Source: Promethearchaeota archaeon | Lineage (GTDB): Archaea; Asgardarchaeota; Lokiarchaeia; Sigyniarchaeales; SOKP01 | DNA length: 55,146 bases | Direction of reading: 5' to 3' | NCBI GenBank assembly: GCA_016839915.1 | Contig: JAEOTH010000068.1 | Coordinates: 1-55,146 of the forward strand | Part shown: positions 8,884 through 17,382 of the stretch, in pieces | How positions within the stretch are numbered: position 1 is the stretch's first letter | Layout: each line of letters begins with the position of its first letter | Program-made: the position numbers and the translations under genes | The notes under the pieces: model-generated | What the model was told of the DNA's origin: nothing | Seen by the model: the letters and a program-made list of their open reading frames with translations, nothing else | The model's database searches: none

Positions 8884-10578
8884 ATGATAGTTATGGAAGT
8901 TTTAGAAAAAAAGTTATTTGATCAATCATGGAATTTCAAGAATAGAGAGAAAACTATTCAAAAATTCACAGATAATAATTATGATATAATTATTGTAGGG
9001 GCAGGAATTACTGGTGCAGGGATTGCGAGAGAAGCCGCAATGAGAAATCTAAAGGTTGCTTGCGTTGACATGCAAGATTTTGCTGCGGGAACATCATCAA
9101 GGAGTTCAAAATTAGCTCATGGAGGTATAAGATATCTTAGTATTGGAGATTTTGATTTAGTTCATGAATCTACTACAGAAAGAAATTGGTTGTTAGCTCA
9201 TCTTCCACATTTAGTAAGACCAATTCCATTTCTTTTTGTGCATCTGGAGGGCGGAAAGTATAATAAACGGACTATTTCTAGTGCTGTTAAAATCTACGAT
9301 TTCTTAGGAAATAAAGATACTGAATTTAAAATTTATAAAGAACATACATGGTACAAGCCTGAAGAAGTGTTTAAGCTAGAACCAGAATATATTCAAGAAG
9401 GAAATTTAGGAGGTGCAGTTTATTATGATAATAATGTCGATGATGCTAGGTTAACAATTGAAACACTAAAAGAAGCAGTAATCAGAGGAGCAGATATTAT
9501 CAATTATTGTAGAGTTATTGGCTATTTAAAAGATAATGGAGTAATTGTTGGCGTAAAATGTAATGATTTAGAGAATAATTCGGAATTTGAAATACATGGC
9601 ACCTTGGTGGTAAATGCTACAGGAATTTGGACTGATGAGTTATTAGAAAGCTATCCTAAAGAGATCCCAAAGCCACTTATTCGCCCCACAAAAGGAGTCC
9701 ACGTACAATTTAGAAGAAAACATGTAAAAAATAATATGGCTACAATAATTCGATCTGTTTCTGACGATAGAGCCTTTTTTGTATTGCCGCGTGATAAGAA
9801 TTATACTATTATAGGAACTACAGATACTGACTATAATGGAAACTTAGCAAATCCTTTTTGTAATAGAGAAGATGTTGATTATTTGCTAAAATCAGTAAAA
9901 TATTATTTTCCAAATGCTGAATTGGATTATCATAATATCCTCTCAACTTATGCGGGAATTAGACCGTTAGTTATGCAAAAAGGTAAATCTGAAAGTGAGA
10001 TATCCCGAAAACATTTAATCTTTTTCTCTAAGGATGGTCTCTTAACAATAACAGGAGGAAAACTAACAGCATTTAGGAGTATGGCTGAAGATTTATTCAA
10101 AAAAATTGAAGAAGAAGAAATTTTTACTAATATTAAGAGAGAAAAAAATTTTTCAAAAAAGAGATATATAATTGGTTTAGATAAAGAAGAATGGTTGATT
10201 GAGCTTAAAAAATTAAAGATAGAATTAGACAATAACATAACTGATCATTTATATCAACAATATGGTAAGGGTGCTATTAAAATTCTTGAAATGATTAAAC
10301 AGGACACAAAACTGAAAGAAAAAATAATTGAAGAAAACAATTTCATAAAAGCAGAAATTCTTTATTGTTTAAAATATGAACCAACACCACATCTGATTGA
10401 TATATTTTGTAGACGAACAGAAATGTCGTTATGGATTGATCACAATAAAGCATTTGAAGCAGCAAATAAAGTTGCTAAAATCATGGGAAATGAATATTCA
10501 TGGGATGAAAATAAAACAAAACAAGAAGTTGAGTTTTACATGGATTACATCAAGAAATCTGTTTCTTTTATTATCTAG
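8884..10578 (+). CDS. glpA: FAD-dependent glycerol-3-phosphate dehydrogenase (GlpA/GlpD family)
   Basis: A 564-residue flavoprotein. Seen: FAD-binding GAGITGAGIAREAA near residue 37, followed by the family signature with the GTSSRSSKLAHGGIRYL motif, an ARLTIET stretch and the TGGKLTAFR motif near 390. The C-terminal part is the GlpA/GlpD alpha-helical domain. Known reaction: sn-glycerol 3-phosphate to dihydroxyacetone phosphate, with electrons to quinone or another acceptor. Only one chain is present; no GlpB or GlpC follows. In Asgard archaea this family interests those asking how glycerol phosphate of bacterial stereochemistry is made or used, but a catabolic role is just as likely. Start at ATG 8884, with a second ATG at 8893. 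Confidence 0.9.
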   Translation: MIVMEVLEKKLFDQSWNFKNREKTIQKFTDNNYDIIIVGAGITGAGIAREAAMRNLKVACVDMQDFAAGTSSRSSKLAHGGIRYLSIGDFDLVHESTTERNWLLAHLPHLVRPIPFLFVHLEGGKYNKRTISSAVKIYDFLGNKDTEFKIYKEHTWYKPEEVFKLEPEYIQEGNLGGAVYYDNNVDDARLTIETLKEAVIRGADIINYCRVIGYLKDNGVIVGVKCNDLENNSEFEIHGTLVVNATGIWTDELLESYPKEIPKPLIRPTKGVHVQFRRKHVKNNMATIIRSVSDDRAFFVLPRDKNYTIIGTTDTDYNGNLANPFCNREDVDYLLKSVKYYFPNAELDYHNILSTYAGIRPLVMQKGKSESEISRKHLIFFSKDGLLTITGGKLTAFRSMAEDLFKKIEEEEIFTNIKREKNFSKKRYIIGLDKEEWLIELKKLKIELDNNITDHLYQQYGKGAIKILEMIKQDTKLKEKIIEENNFIKAEILYCLKYEPTPHLIDIFCRRTEMSLWIDHNKAFEAANKVAKIMGNEYSWDENKTKQEVEFYMDYIKKSVSFII

Positions 10579-10687
10579 TCCTTTTAACCACTAATTTTGA
10601 ATTATTGGACTCCCTTTGAAATATATTTTTAAGTTTGTTTATACAATATAATAACAAATCTAAATTTAAATTTAGGAGTGAAATTAA

Positions 10688-11359
10688 TTGATTTTTCAAT
10701 TTGACTTTACTGAACATTTTTTAAAACCACTAGGACAGTTTGGAGGGTTTTTCTTATTAATTTTAGGGGCTATATGGATATTATATGCTGCATATGAAAC
10801 TAAAAGGAGAAAATCCTTCAAAAAAAGGAAAGTAGAAGATTGGGATTTTGACATAACTAAGGTTTTGAAAGCGCTCACTTACATTGGATTCATAGTGGGA
10901 CTACTAAGTATAGTTTCTGGGGTCTCAGGGCTAATGTATGATATACCACCTAGTACAGCATATAGTGGTGTATCCGGACCACATCGTAATCTATTTACAT
11001 CGATATTATTAATAATTTTTGGCATACTAACATTTGTTAAACCTGCGAATGATCTTCCTCTTGCGAGTATTGTTGGCATGTTAGCAGCTTCTGTTGTTGT
11101 GATTCTTTTAGCCCTTTTAATCCCAGATGCCGTAATAGATTTAATAGCAGTATTTATTAATCCTAAGTTATTACTAGCGATATTATTTATTGTTATATTT
11201 GCTATTGTTGCACTCACAGCAAAATTTTATACTGCAGGTTTTATGGCAGTTTCTAAAGCAATTTCATGGCCTCCTTTAGCAGTGATTTTTGCTATTTTCT
11301 GTTTCCTACAAGGATTTCTATTACTAGTAGTTGGAGTCTCAATTTCAGGACTTTTTTAA
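10688..11359 (+). CDS. Conserved multi-pass membrane protein, function unknown
   Basis: A 223-residue membrane protein starting at TTG, supported by the ribosome site TAGGAGTG about ten bases upstream. I count five to six hydrophobic segments: FGGFFLLILGAIWILYA, ALTYIGFIVGLLSIVSG, LFTSILLIIFGILTF, a long segment in about 140-165, LLLAILFIVIFAIVAL and a C-terminal PPLAVIFAIFCFLQGF. A short basic loop (KRRKSFKKRK) lies between the first two. There is no catalytic motif I recognise. It stands alone between glpA and the minus-strand AmrS gene, so neighbours do not suggest a function. Confidence 0.7.
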   Translation: MIFQFDFTEHFLKPLGQFGGFFLLILGAIWILYAAYETKRRKSFKKRKVEDWDFDITKVLKALTYIGFIVGLLSIVSGVSGLMYDIPPSTAYSGVSGPHRNLFTSILLIIFGILTFVKPANDLPLASIVGMLAASVVVILLALLIPDAVIDLIAVFINPKLLLAILFIVIFAIVALTAKFYTAGFMAVSKAISWPPLAVIFAIFCFLQGFLLLVVGVSISGLF

Positions 11360-11420
11360 AACAATATTTTTTTTATTATTTTTTATTTAAAGAATGAAGA
11401 TTCGTACTTGGTTGAATGCT

Positions 11421-12533
11421 TTAGAAGAAGCTGAACCTATGTGAAGGTTGTTTATTAATTTCACCAAAAATATCATTATTCAAATCATAAGAGCAGTTAG
11501 GGCATTTTTTATCATCAGATAAATCTATTTTTCTAAAACTATATCCTCTTCTTTCCAATAATAAATGACTACAATTGGGGCAATATGTATTGCCTCCTTT
11601 CTCATGACTTATATTACCTATATATGGAAAATATAAGCCAATTTCTATAGCGATTTTATAGGCCATATTTAATGTTTCATAAGGCGTTCGCTTCGCTGAA
11701 GGCATTTTAAAATCAGGATGATATGCAGAAAAGTGAGTTGGAGTGTTTTTTCCTAAATTTGCTATTATCCATTCGCATAATTCTTGAATATTGTCTTTAC
11801 TATCATTTAAATCTGGAATGATTAAATTAGTAATTTCTACATGAATCCCATTAGACTTAAATTGTTTAGCAGTCTCTAACACAGGTTTGACTGATGGAAC
11901 TCCGCATATTTTTTTATAGAAATCATCAGTCATTGCTTTAATATCAATGTTTGCAGCATCTATACCTACTTCAATTAATTCATTTGTCGCTTCTGGAGTA
12001 GAATAACCATTAGTTACTAGAATAGTTTTAATATCATGCTTTTTCAAAAGCGGAACTGTGTCCATAATCCATTCATGCCATATTAATGGCTCATTATATG
12101 TATAAGCTAAGGTTTTTGCACCACTCTCTACAACTCTCTTTTCTAATTGCTCTGGAGTCATTTCGACTAAAGTCATTCCACGATCTTCATAACCTTTAAG
12201 ATTATAAAATCCATTTTTTCCATTATCTGTAGGATTTGCCTGTGATATATTCCAATTTTGGCAATTTTGACATTTAAATGAACATCCTATTGATGCTATT
12301 GAATATGCGGTAGCACCAGGCCAGAAATTATAAAGTGGCTTTTTTTCAATGGGATCTAAACTACCAGATGATATCATTGAACCATAAATTAACGTGTATA
12401 ATTCTCCATCAAAATTCTTCCTTGTTCTACATATCCCTACCTTGTCGGGAAGGATTGTACATTCATTGGCACATACATGGCATTTGACTTTTTTATCATC
12501 TAGTTTATCAAATAATTTCGCTTTTAATTTCAT
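11421..12533 (-). CDS. amrS: AmmeMemoRadiSam system radical SAM enzyme (AmrS-type)
   Basis: A 370-residue radical SAM protein. Order: an N-terminal zinc-ribbon-like segment (CHVCANEC ... GICRTR), the DPIEKKPLYNF signature of the family at about 60-70, the radical SAM cluster motif CSFKCQNC (Cys84, Cys88, Cys91), the CQNWNISQA extension, a TIM-barrel core with NEPLIWHEW, then a C-terminal double CxxC zinc ribbon (CPNC, CPNC). The family is named for co-occurrence with AMMECR1 and Memo-like proteins, but neither is in this window. Its substrate is not known to me. It is a single gene divergent from the C_GCAxxG_C_C gene. Confidence 0.9.
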   Translation of the reverse strand: MKLKAKLFDKLDDKKVKCHVCANECTILPDKVGICRTRKNFDGELYTLIYGSMISSGSLDPIEKKPLYNFWPGATAYSIASIGCSFKCQNCQNWNISQANPTDNGKNGFYNLKGYEDRGMTLVEMTPEQLEKRVVESGAKTLAYTYNEPLIWHEWIMDTVPLLKKHDIKTILVTNGYSTPEATNELIEVGIDAANIDIKAMTDDFYKKICGVPSVKPVLETAKQFKSNGIHVEITNLIIPDLNDSKDNIQELCEWIIANLGKNTPTHFSAYHPDFKMPSAKRTPYETLNMAYKIAIEIGLYFPYIGNISHEKGGNTYCPNCSHLLLERRGYSFRKIDLSDDKKCPNCSYDLNNDIFGEINKQPSHRFSFF

Positions 12534-12653
12534 ACTTCAACCATTATTCAGTAATTATATCTTTATACATCTCTAGATATATAATAGATATGAAATTTTA
12601 TATTTCTTATACCTTTAAATTGTAATATTAATAAATAAAAGGAGTTATTTGAA

Positions 12654-13088
12654 ATGTCTGGAATAGAAAAAGCTATTTCTTCTTTTAGAGGAGATTTTAA
12701 TTGCGCTCAATCTATATTAAGTTCTTATGCCAATAATTATGGACTTGATATAGATACAGCGCTAAGAATTGCTTCTGGATTTGGTGGTGGAATGGGTCGT
12801 ATGCAAAATACATGCGGTGCGGTATCTGGGGCTTTTATGGTTATTGGTTTAGAATATGGTAGAGGGGAAAATGATGATATAGATAAGAGAGAAAAGACAT
12901 ATCAGGTTATAAGAGAATTTTCAAATCGATTTCAAAAAATTCATGGCTCAATTATATGTAATGAACTGCTTGATTGTGATATTAATACACCCGAAGGAAA
13001 AGACTACTACGATCGAAATGATTTTTTTGAAAAGAAGTGTTTTCAATATGTAAAGGATTCAGCAAAAATTTTAGAAGATCTTTTATAG
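12654..13088 (+). CDS. C_GCAxxG_C_C family redox-type protein
   Basis: A 144-residue protein matching the Cys-rich family named for its pattern. Seen in order: FNCAQSIL (Cys near 17), GFGGGMGRMQNTCGAVSGA (residues about 43-61), and later Cys in SIICNELLDC and KKCFQYV. These cysteines probably bind a cofactor or act in redox chemistry; members often sit beside oxidoreductases or transporters, though none is adjacent here. The start is well supported: ATG 12654 follows AAAGGAG. No signal peptide, so it should be cytosolic. Exact function is not established for the family. Confidence 0.88.
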   Translation: MSGIEKAISSFRGDFNCAQSILSSYANNYGLDIDTALRIASGFGGGMGRMQNTCGAVSGAFMVIGLEYGRGENDDIDKREKTYQVIREFSNRFQKIHGSIICNELLDCDINTPEGKDYYDRNDFFEKKCFQYVKDSAKILEDLL

Positions 13089-13122
13089 TGGGATTAAATT
13101 TTATTTAAAGGTAATACTCTTT

Positions 13123-14040
13123 ATGACAGAAAATGAAACTGAGTTTAAAAAAGAGGAATTACAGCAATTATTAAATAAAAAGCTGGAAAATTTAAAAGCG
13201 TTAGAGGAATATGGTAAAAATTCAAATTACATTAAGGAATTAAGTGATATCGCCCTAATTCAATTACAATTGGAAAGATTTAGAGACTCAGAAGAAAATT
13301 ACTTAATCTGTTTAAAACATTTTAAAAAACAAAAAGATAGATTAGGTCAAGCAGCAGTTTATGGCATACTAGGTACATTATATTTTAAAAAGGGTGATTA
13401 TGAAAAATCTATTACCTCATACGAAAACGCATATACTATTTATAAGGAATTAAGACAAGTTCATGAACAAATTACTTGTTTAATAGGAATTGGAAATAAT
13501 TATATCAAATTGAATAAACTTGATGAGGCTTGTGATGCATTTTTAAATTGTAGTGCTTTATGTTCAGATAATAATGACATTTATAATTTATTAGATTGTT
13601 TAGGGAATTTAATTTACATTCATGAGCAACAAATGAATTGGGATGTAATTTTTGAATTATACAAAAAATCTTTGAAAGCATTTAAAGAAATAAATGACAA
13701 TAAAGGAATAGTAACTTCATATTTTAATTTGGGAATTCTTCAGAAAAAAAATAACAATTTTGAGGAAGCTCTCCGATATTTTAAAAAAGGAACTAATGTA
13801 GCGATTGATGCAAATTTTGTAGAATTAATAATTCGCGGGCTTAGTTATATCGCTGAAACGCTATTCTATTTAGGTAAGATTAAAGATGCTAAAAATCAAT
13901 TCATAAAAGCTTTACATATTGCTAAAAAAGTAGAAGCCAAGAATGCTATAATTCAACTTCGGATTCTTTTACAATCACTTGGACTAAAGGATGATGACAT
14001 TTCTGAACAACTTAAGGAATATGAAATAAACCAAAAATGA
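13123..14040 (+). CDS. TPR-repeat protein
   Basis: A 305-residue all-helical protein. After a short charged coiled N-terminus (about 1-35) it carries roughly six tetratricopeptide repeats of about 34-40 residues, visible as A/G-x-x-Y/F and xxAxxxF patterns, for example AAVYGILGTLYFKKGDYEKS and TSYFNLGILQKKNNNFEEAL. TPR arrays bind other proteins, so this is likely a scaffold or adaptor rather than an enzyme. It lies 34 bases after the C_GCAxxG_C_C gene and ends at TGA. A second TPR protein with a zinc ribbon starts about 1.2 kb downstream, which makes a functional pair plausible but unproven. Confidence 0.85.
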   Translation: MTENETEFKKEELQQLLNKKLENLKALEEYGKNSNYIKELSDIALIQLQLERFRDSEENYLICLKHFKKQKDRLGQAAVYGILGTLYFKKGDYEKSITSYENAYTIYKELRQVHEQITCLIGIGNNYIKLNKLDEACDAFLNCSALCSDNNDIYNLLDCLGNLIYIHEQQMNWDVIFELYKKSLKAFKEINDNKGIVTSYFNLGILQKKNNNFEEALRYFKKGTNVAIDANFVELIIRGLSYIAETLFYLGKIKDAKNQFIKALHIAKKVEAKNAIIQLRILLQSLGLKDDDISEQLKEYEINQK

Positions 14041-14078
14041 AATTAAAAAAAATGCCAATAAAAAATAACCTGTTATGT

Positions 14079-14228
14079 TTATTTCTTATGGTTTTTATAA
14101 TCTTCTTTTGAAGCTTTCCTTAAGCCCTGCTGGCCGCATTTATCACAGAATTCCATCTCAGTATGAGAGAACTCACCACAACTGTTACAAATGTAAGGAA
14201 ATGTCCTTTTAAATAGCTTAGCGTCCAA
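14079..14228 (-). CDS. Small zinc ribbon protein (49 residues)
   Basis: A short minus-strand gene, easily missed. It begins at TTG (14226-14228), since an in-frame stop lies just upstream and there is no Met in the early part. The 49 residues include two CxxC pairs, YICNSCGEF and FCDKCGQQG, spaced about 14 residues apart, then a Lys-rich tail (KASKEDYKNHKK). That is the pattern of a single zinc ribbon. The clustered CxxC pairs in an AT-rich gap make a chance reading frame unlikely. Such proteins often contact nucleic acid or act as subunits. Function unknown. It fills most of the gap between the TPR gene and the HAD gene; bases 14229-14413 hold no gene I can see. Confidence 0.68.
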   Translation of the reverse strand: MDAKLFKRTFPYICNSCGEFSHTEMEFCDKCGQQGLRKASKEDYKNHKK

Positions 14229-14413
14229 TATTATTCACTTCTTACAAATTATAAATTTTATTTATAAAGAAAAAATTGATCCTTTTTATTCCTTATTATG
14301 AATCTTTGTAAGTGTCGAGGTTTCTTGAAAGATTGGAATAATATGTCGTTTTTCTATATCGAAAATTTTTTCAAATTTCAAAATTTAAATATTACTTAAA
14401 AATTAAATAATAT

Positions 14414-15124
14414 ATGATTCAAGCGATTACATTCGATCTCTGGAATACAATATTTACAAATAAATTTTATTCAAAAGTCCGATTAAAATATTTAACTCAG
14501 TTTTTAGATGGTAAAGGAATTCCTTATTCTTTAGATAAACTAAAGACTGCATTTTATTCGGTTTTTTCTTTGCAAAAACGTAATTATGAAGAGAATAATC
14601 ATATTTACACAGAAGTTAGAATATCTAAATTGTTTAATTTACTAAATCTTGATATAACTAACATATACAAGGATTTAATAATAAAAGAGTTTGAGGAAGC
14701 AATTTTAAAAGATCCACCCCCTTTAAAACCCGGAGTAAAAGAAGCATTACAAAAATTGGCTTTAGATTATAAAATCGGTCTTATTTCAAATACCGGAATA
14801 ACTCCAGGACGAGTAATTAGTAGAATATTTCAACAATACGAAATATACAAATTTTTTAAAGTAAAAATATATTCTGATGAGATTGGATACTATAAACCTC
14901 ACCCAATATTATTTAGGACAGCATTAAGAGAATTAGGATGCCTTCCACAAAACTCAATTCATATTGGAGATAAGTTAGAGACTGATATTAAAGGAGCTAA
15001 AGATTATAATATGTTTACTATCTGGTTTAATGATTCTAATTCTTCAAAATCAAAACTAATTCAACCGGATTATGAAATTCATGAAATTCCTGAGGCGATC
15101 AAAATAATTAAAAGATTGGGTTAA
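14414..15124 (+). CDS. HAD-superfamily hydrolase
   Basis: A 236-residue haloacid dehalogenase-like hydrolase. Motif I is FDLWNTI (nucleophile Asp8, with Trp in place of the usual second Asp, a variant common in archaeal FDLWGTL-type proteins), motif II is ISNTGITP (Ser/Thr near 125), motif III the Lys in YYKPHP, and motif IV HIGDKLETDI (Asp pair). A helical cap domain sits between motifs I and II. Known family: phosphatases or dehalogenases of small molecules. The missing general acid Asp suggests phosphatase activity may be weaker or need another residue. Substrate unknown. Confidence 0.87.
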   Translation: MIQAITFDLWNTIFTNKFYSKVRLKYLTQFLDGKGIPYSLDKLKTAFYSVFSLQKRNYEENNHIYTEVRISKLFNLLNLDITNIYKDLIIKEFEEAILKDPPPLKPGVKEALQKLALDYKIGLISNTGITPGRVISRIFQQYEIYKFFKVKIYSDEIGYYKPHPILFRTALRELGCLPQNSIHIGDKLETDIKGAKDYNMFTIWFNDSNSSKSKLIQPDYEIHEIPEAIKIIKRLG

Positions 15125-15254
15125 TTTTATATATCCAACTTCATAGAATTAGTTATATTGATTGTATTGATTTTATATCAATAAATTATAAATAACGTTA
15201 TTTTCATTTTTATTTTAAAAGTCTATAATATCAAACATTTCTTTTACTGTCCCT

Positions 15255-16676
15255 ATGAAAAAATGCCCTTATTGTGGAAATCCGATTGAAAATCAATGGT
15301 CTTATTGTAGGAATTGTAATAAACCATTAATCACAAATTTGGAGGAAGCTTTAGATCGAAACGCAAAATTCCCTTATAATGAACCAGTATCCTATCATCT
15401 TGATCTGGAAGAGGAAAGTGATAAATTTGATAGTATTATTATTAAAGACGAAGAAATTCAGAAAAGGATAAAGAAAATTGACGAAACATTGGAAAGAAAA
15501 GAAATTCTCGGAGAGTCTATCCCAGGTTCATTATTTTTGGAGAAATCAAGTTTGTATTATAAAAAACGAGATTTACCTAAAGCATTACAAAATCTTGAAT
15601 TAGCAATTAAAAATTTTGAAGAAGAAAACGATTTAGCTAGTGTCGCTATTTGTTATAACGAGTTAGGGATTATTCACGAAGATAACGGATATTTTGACCA
15701 AGCAATTTATCACTTTAACCGATCTCTTGAAATTCTTAATGATTTGAATGACTATAATAAAGTTATAAAATTATTAAACAATTTAGGAAACATTTATTTT
15801 TTAATTAAAGATTTAGAGCAATCATACAATTTTTATCAAGAGGCATTTACACTTGCTCAGCAACATAATTTATTATTTGAAGAAATAAAATCTTCTAGCA
15901 ATTTGGTAGAAGTCCTCTATTTATTAAAAGATTATGACCGTATTAAAAAAATTTTGGCTAGGAATGCAGAATTCTTTAAGGATAAAGAAGATATTTATGG
16001 AATAATACAAACACAGATAAAATATGGAAAGTTATATTATGTAATGGGTGAAGATTACGAAGAGTCTCACCATTATTTAACTAAAGCTCTGGAGATAATT
16101 AATACGATAAAGGGAAGCATGTCCATTTATATTAAAGCCAAACTTGAATGGGAGTGCTATTTATTTTTAGGAAAAATTTATCATATACGAGATAATAATA
16201 CTAAAGCAGAAAATTTATATCTTCAGAGTTTAGAAGCGGTTCGAATTTTCGAAATCGGCGATAATATTAAAGAAGGTGAGATATTAGAAAGCTTAGCCGA
16301 ACTATATATATCAAAGGGAGATATTGAAAAAGCAATTGAATATTTTGACTTGTCTCGTGAAGTTTTTTATAAATTTGGTGATAATACTAAAAGTGCAGAG
16401 CTTAAGTTTAAAATAGGAAAAATATATTTAGAATTTGTAGAAGATATTGCTAAAGCAATAAATTTTTTCGAGGAAGCATTAGAAATTTATGAAGATTTAG
16501 AATATTTTAGAGAAAGTGCTGTTATTCTCCACAAATTAGGAGATATTTATCTCCTGAAAAGAATGAATGAAACTGCACTCTCATACTTTGAGAGAGCTCG
16601 AAATTATTATCAGAATATTCAAGATGAATATAGTGTGGATTTGTTAAGCGAAAAAATAAGATCCTTGGATAATTAA
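15255..16676 (+). CDS. Zinc ribbon plus TPR-repeat protein
   Basis: A 473-residue protein starting with a zinc ribbon (CPYCG and YCRNC within the first 23 residues), a charged linker to about residue 95, then a long run of TPR units that I count at eight or more, such as ASVAICYNELGIIHEDNGYF, KVIKLLNNLGNIYFLIKDLE and ESAVILHKLGDIYLLKRMN. The array resembles that of the TPR protein at 13123. A zinc ribbon on a TPR scaffold suggests a protein that holds partners in a complex. It ends four bases inside the end of the convergent GNAT gene, so the two transcripts overlap. Confidence 0.85.
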   Translation: MKKCPYCGNPIENQWSYCRNCNKPLITNLEEALDRNAKFPYNEPVSYHLDLEEESDKFDSIIIKDEEIQKRIKKIDETLERKEILGESIPGSLFLEKSSLYYKKRDLPKALQNLELAIKNFEEENDLASVAICYNELGIIHEDNGYFDQAIYHFNRSLEILNDLNDYNKVIKLLNNLGNIYFLIKDLEQSYNFYQEAFTLAQQHNLLFEEIKSSSNLVEVLYLLKDYDRIKKILARNAEFFKDKEDIYGIIQTQIKYGKLYYVMGEDYEESHHYLTKALEIINTIKGSMSIYIKAKLEWECYLFLGKIYHIRDNNTKAENLYLQSLEAVRIFEIGDNIKEGEILESLAELYISKGDIEKAIEYFDLSREVFYKFGDNTKSAELKFKIGKIYLEFVEDIAKAINFFEEALEIYEDLEYFRESAVILHKLGDIYLLKRMNETALSYFERARNYYQNIQDEYSVDLLSEKIRSLDN

Positions 16677-17359
16677 TCGTTTTCGTGAATCTCAAAATCT
16701 TCTTTCTTATAAGTCTTAGTATTATATTCTTCAAACCCTATGCCTTTAATAAAAGAATATGAAACTTTATTGTCCCTGTATACTTCACATCTAATTTCTT
16801 TTACATTTGGATATTTCTCCTTTAAATATTGCCAACTTGCCATACCAAGAACCGAACCAACACCTCTTCGCTGGAATCTAGGGAGGACTGCTAATGCAGC
16901 TATTATGGCATATTCATTACTTTTTCCTTCGAAATCAAGCAACAAAAAAGCAGCATCCATTCCATATATTTTTCCAATGAGGAAAAGTGTATCAGGATAT
17001 TCAAGAATTTTAGATAGATCAGTTTTACTAATTGGTCTAAAGGGTGTGTTACTGGTCAACCATGCTCGATTATAAATATTTTTTAAACTGTCAAGATCTT
17101 CTTTAGTAGCTTCTCTGATTTTTGCTTTGATAATACTATGTTCTATTTTATCCTTTAATTTAGATTCAAAATCTTTTGTAATTTTCTCTACAGGAAGTTT
17201 CATTTGGATATATACCATACCATCCTGATAAAGTTCCTCGGCGGCTTTGTCAACCTCTATATTCTGTTTTTTCTTTGTTTCAACAGAAAAAAAAAAGGCT
17301 CTAATCTTTCTTTTTTTTAGATCTATTTTTTTCTTACGTTGTAGTTTTGGTTGCGACAT
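16673..17359 (-). CDS. GNAT-family N-acetyltransferase with basic N-terminal extension
   Basis: A 228-residue acetyltransferase. The first 40 residues are rich in Lys/Arg (QRKKKIDLKKRKIR). The GNAT fold starts near residue 78 with IREATKEDLDSLKNIYNRAW and shows the acetyl-CoA motif A AVLPRFQRRGVGSVLG, followed by VYRDNKVSYSFIKGIGFEE, a typical motif B. Known: GNAT enzymes transfer acetyl groups from acetyl-CoA to small amines or protein amino groups. It starts 23 bases after the coiled-coil gene and is probably the last gene of its operon. The basic tail could contact nucleic acid or acidic proteins. Substrate unknown. Confidence 0.85.
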   Translation of the reverse strand: MSQPKLQRKKKIDLKKRKIRAFFFSVETKKKQNIEVDKAAEELYQDGMVYIQMKLPVEKITKDFESKLKDKIEHSIIKAKIREATKEDLDSLKNIYNRAWLTSNTPFRPISKTDLSKILEYPDTLFLIGKIYGMDAAFLLLDFEGKSNEYAIIAALAVLPRFQRRGVGSVLGMASWQYLKEKYPNVKEIRCEVYRDNKVSYSFIKGIGFEEYNTKTYKKEDFEIHEND

Positions 17360-17382
17360 AATTAGTAGTAAAATAAGTAAAT

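Noticed and set aside
14414-15124. HAD protein as an inactive member because the second Asp of motif I is Trp
   Set aside because: The FDLWxT variant recurs in archaeal HAD proteins and the other motifs are intact, so loss of activity cannot be inferred.
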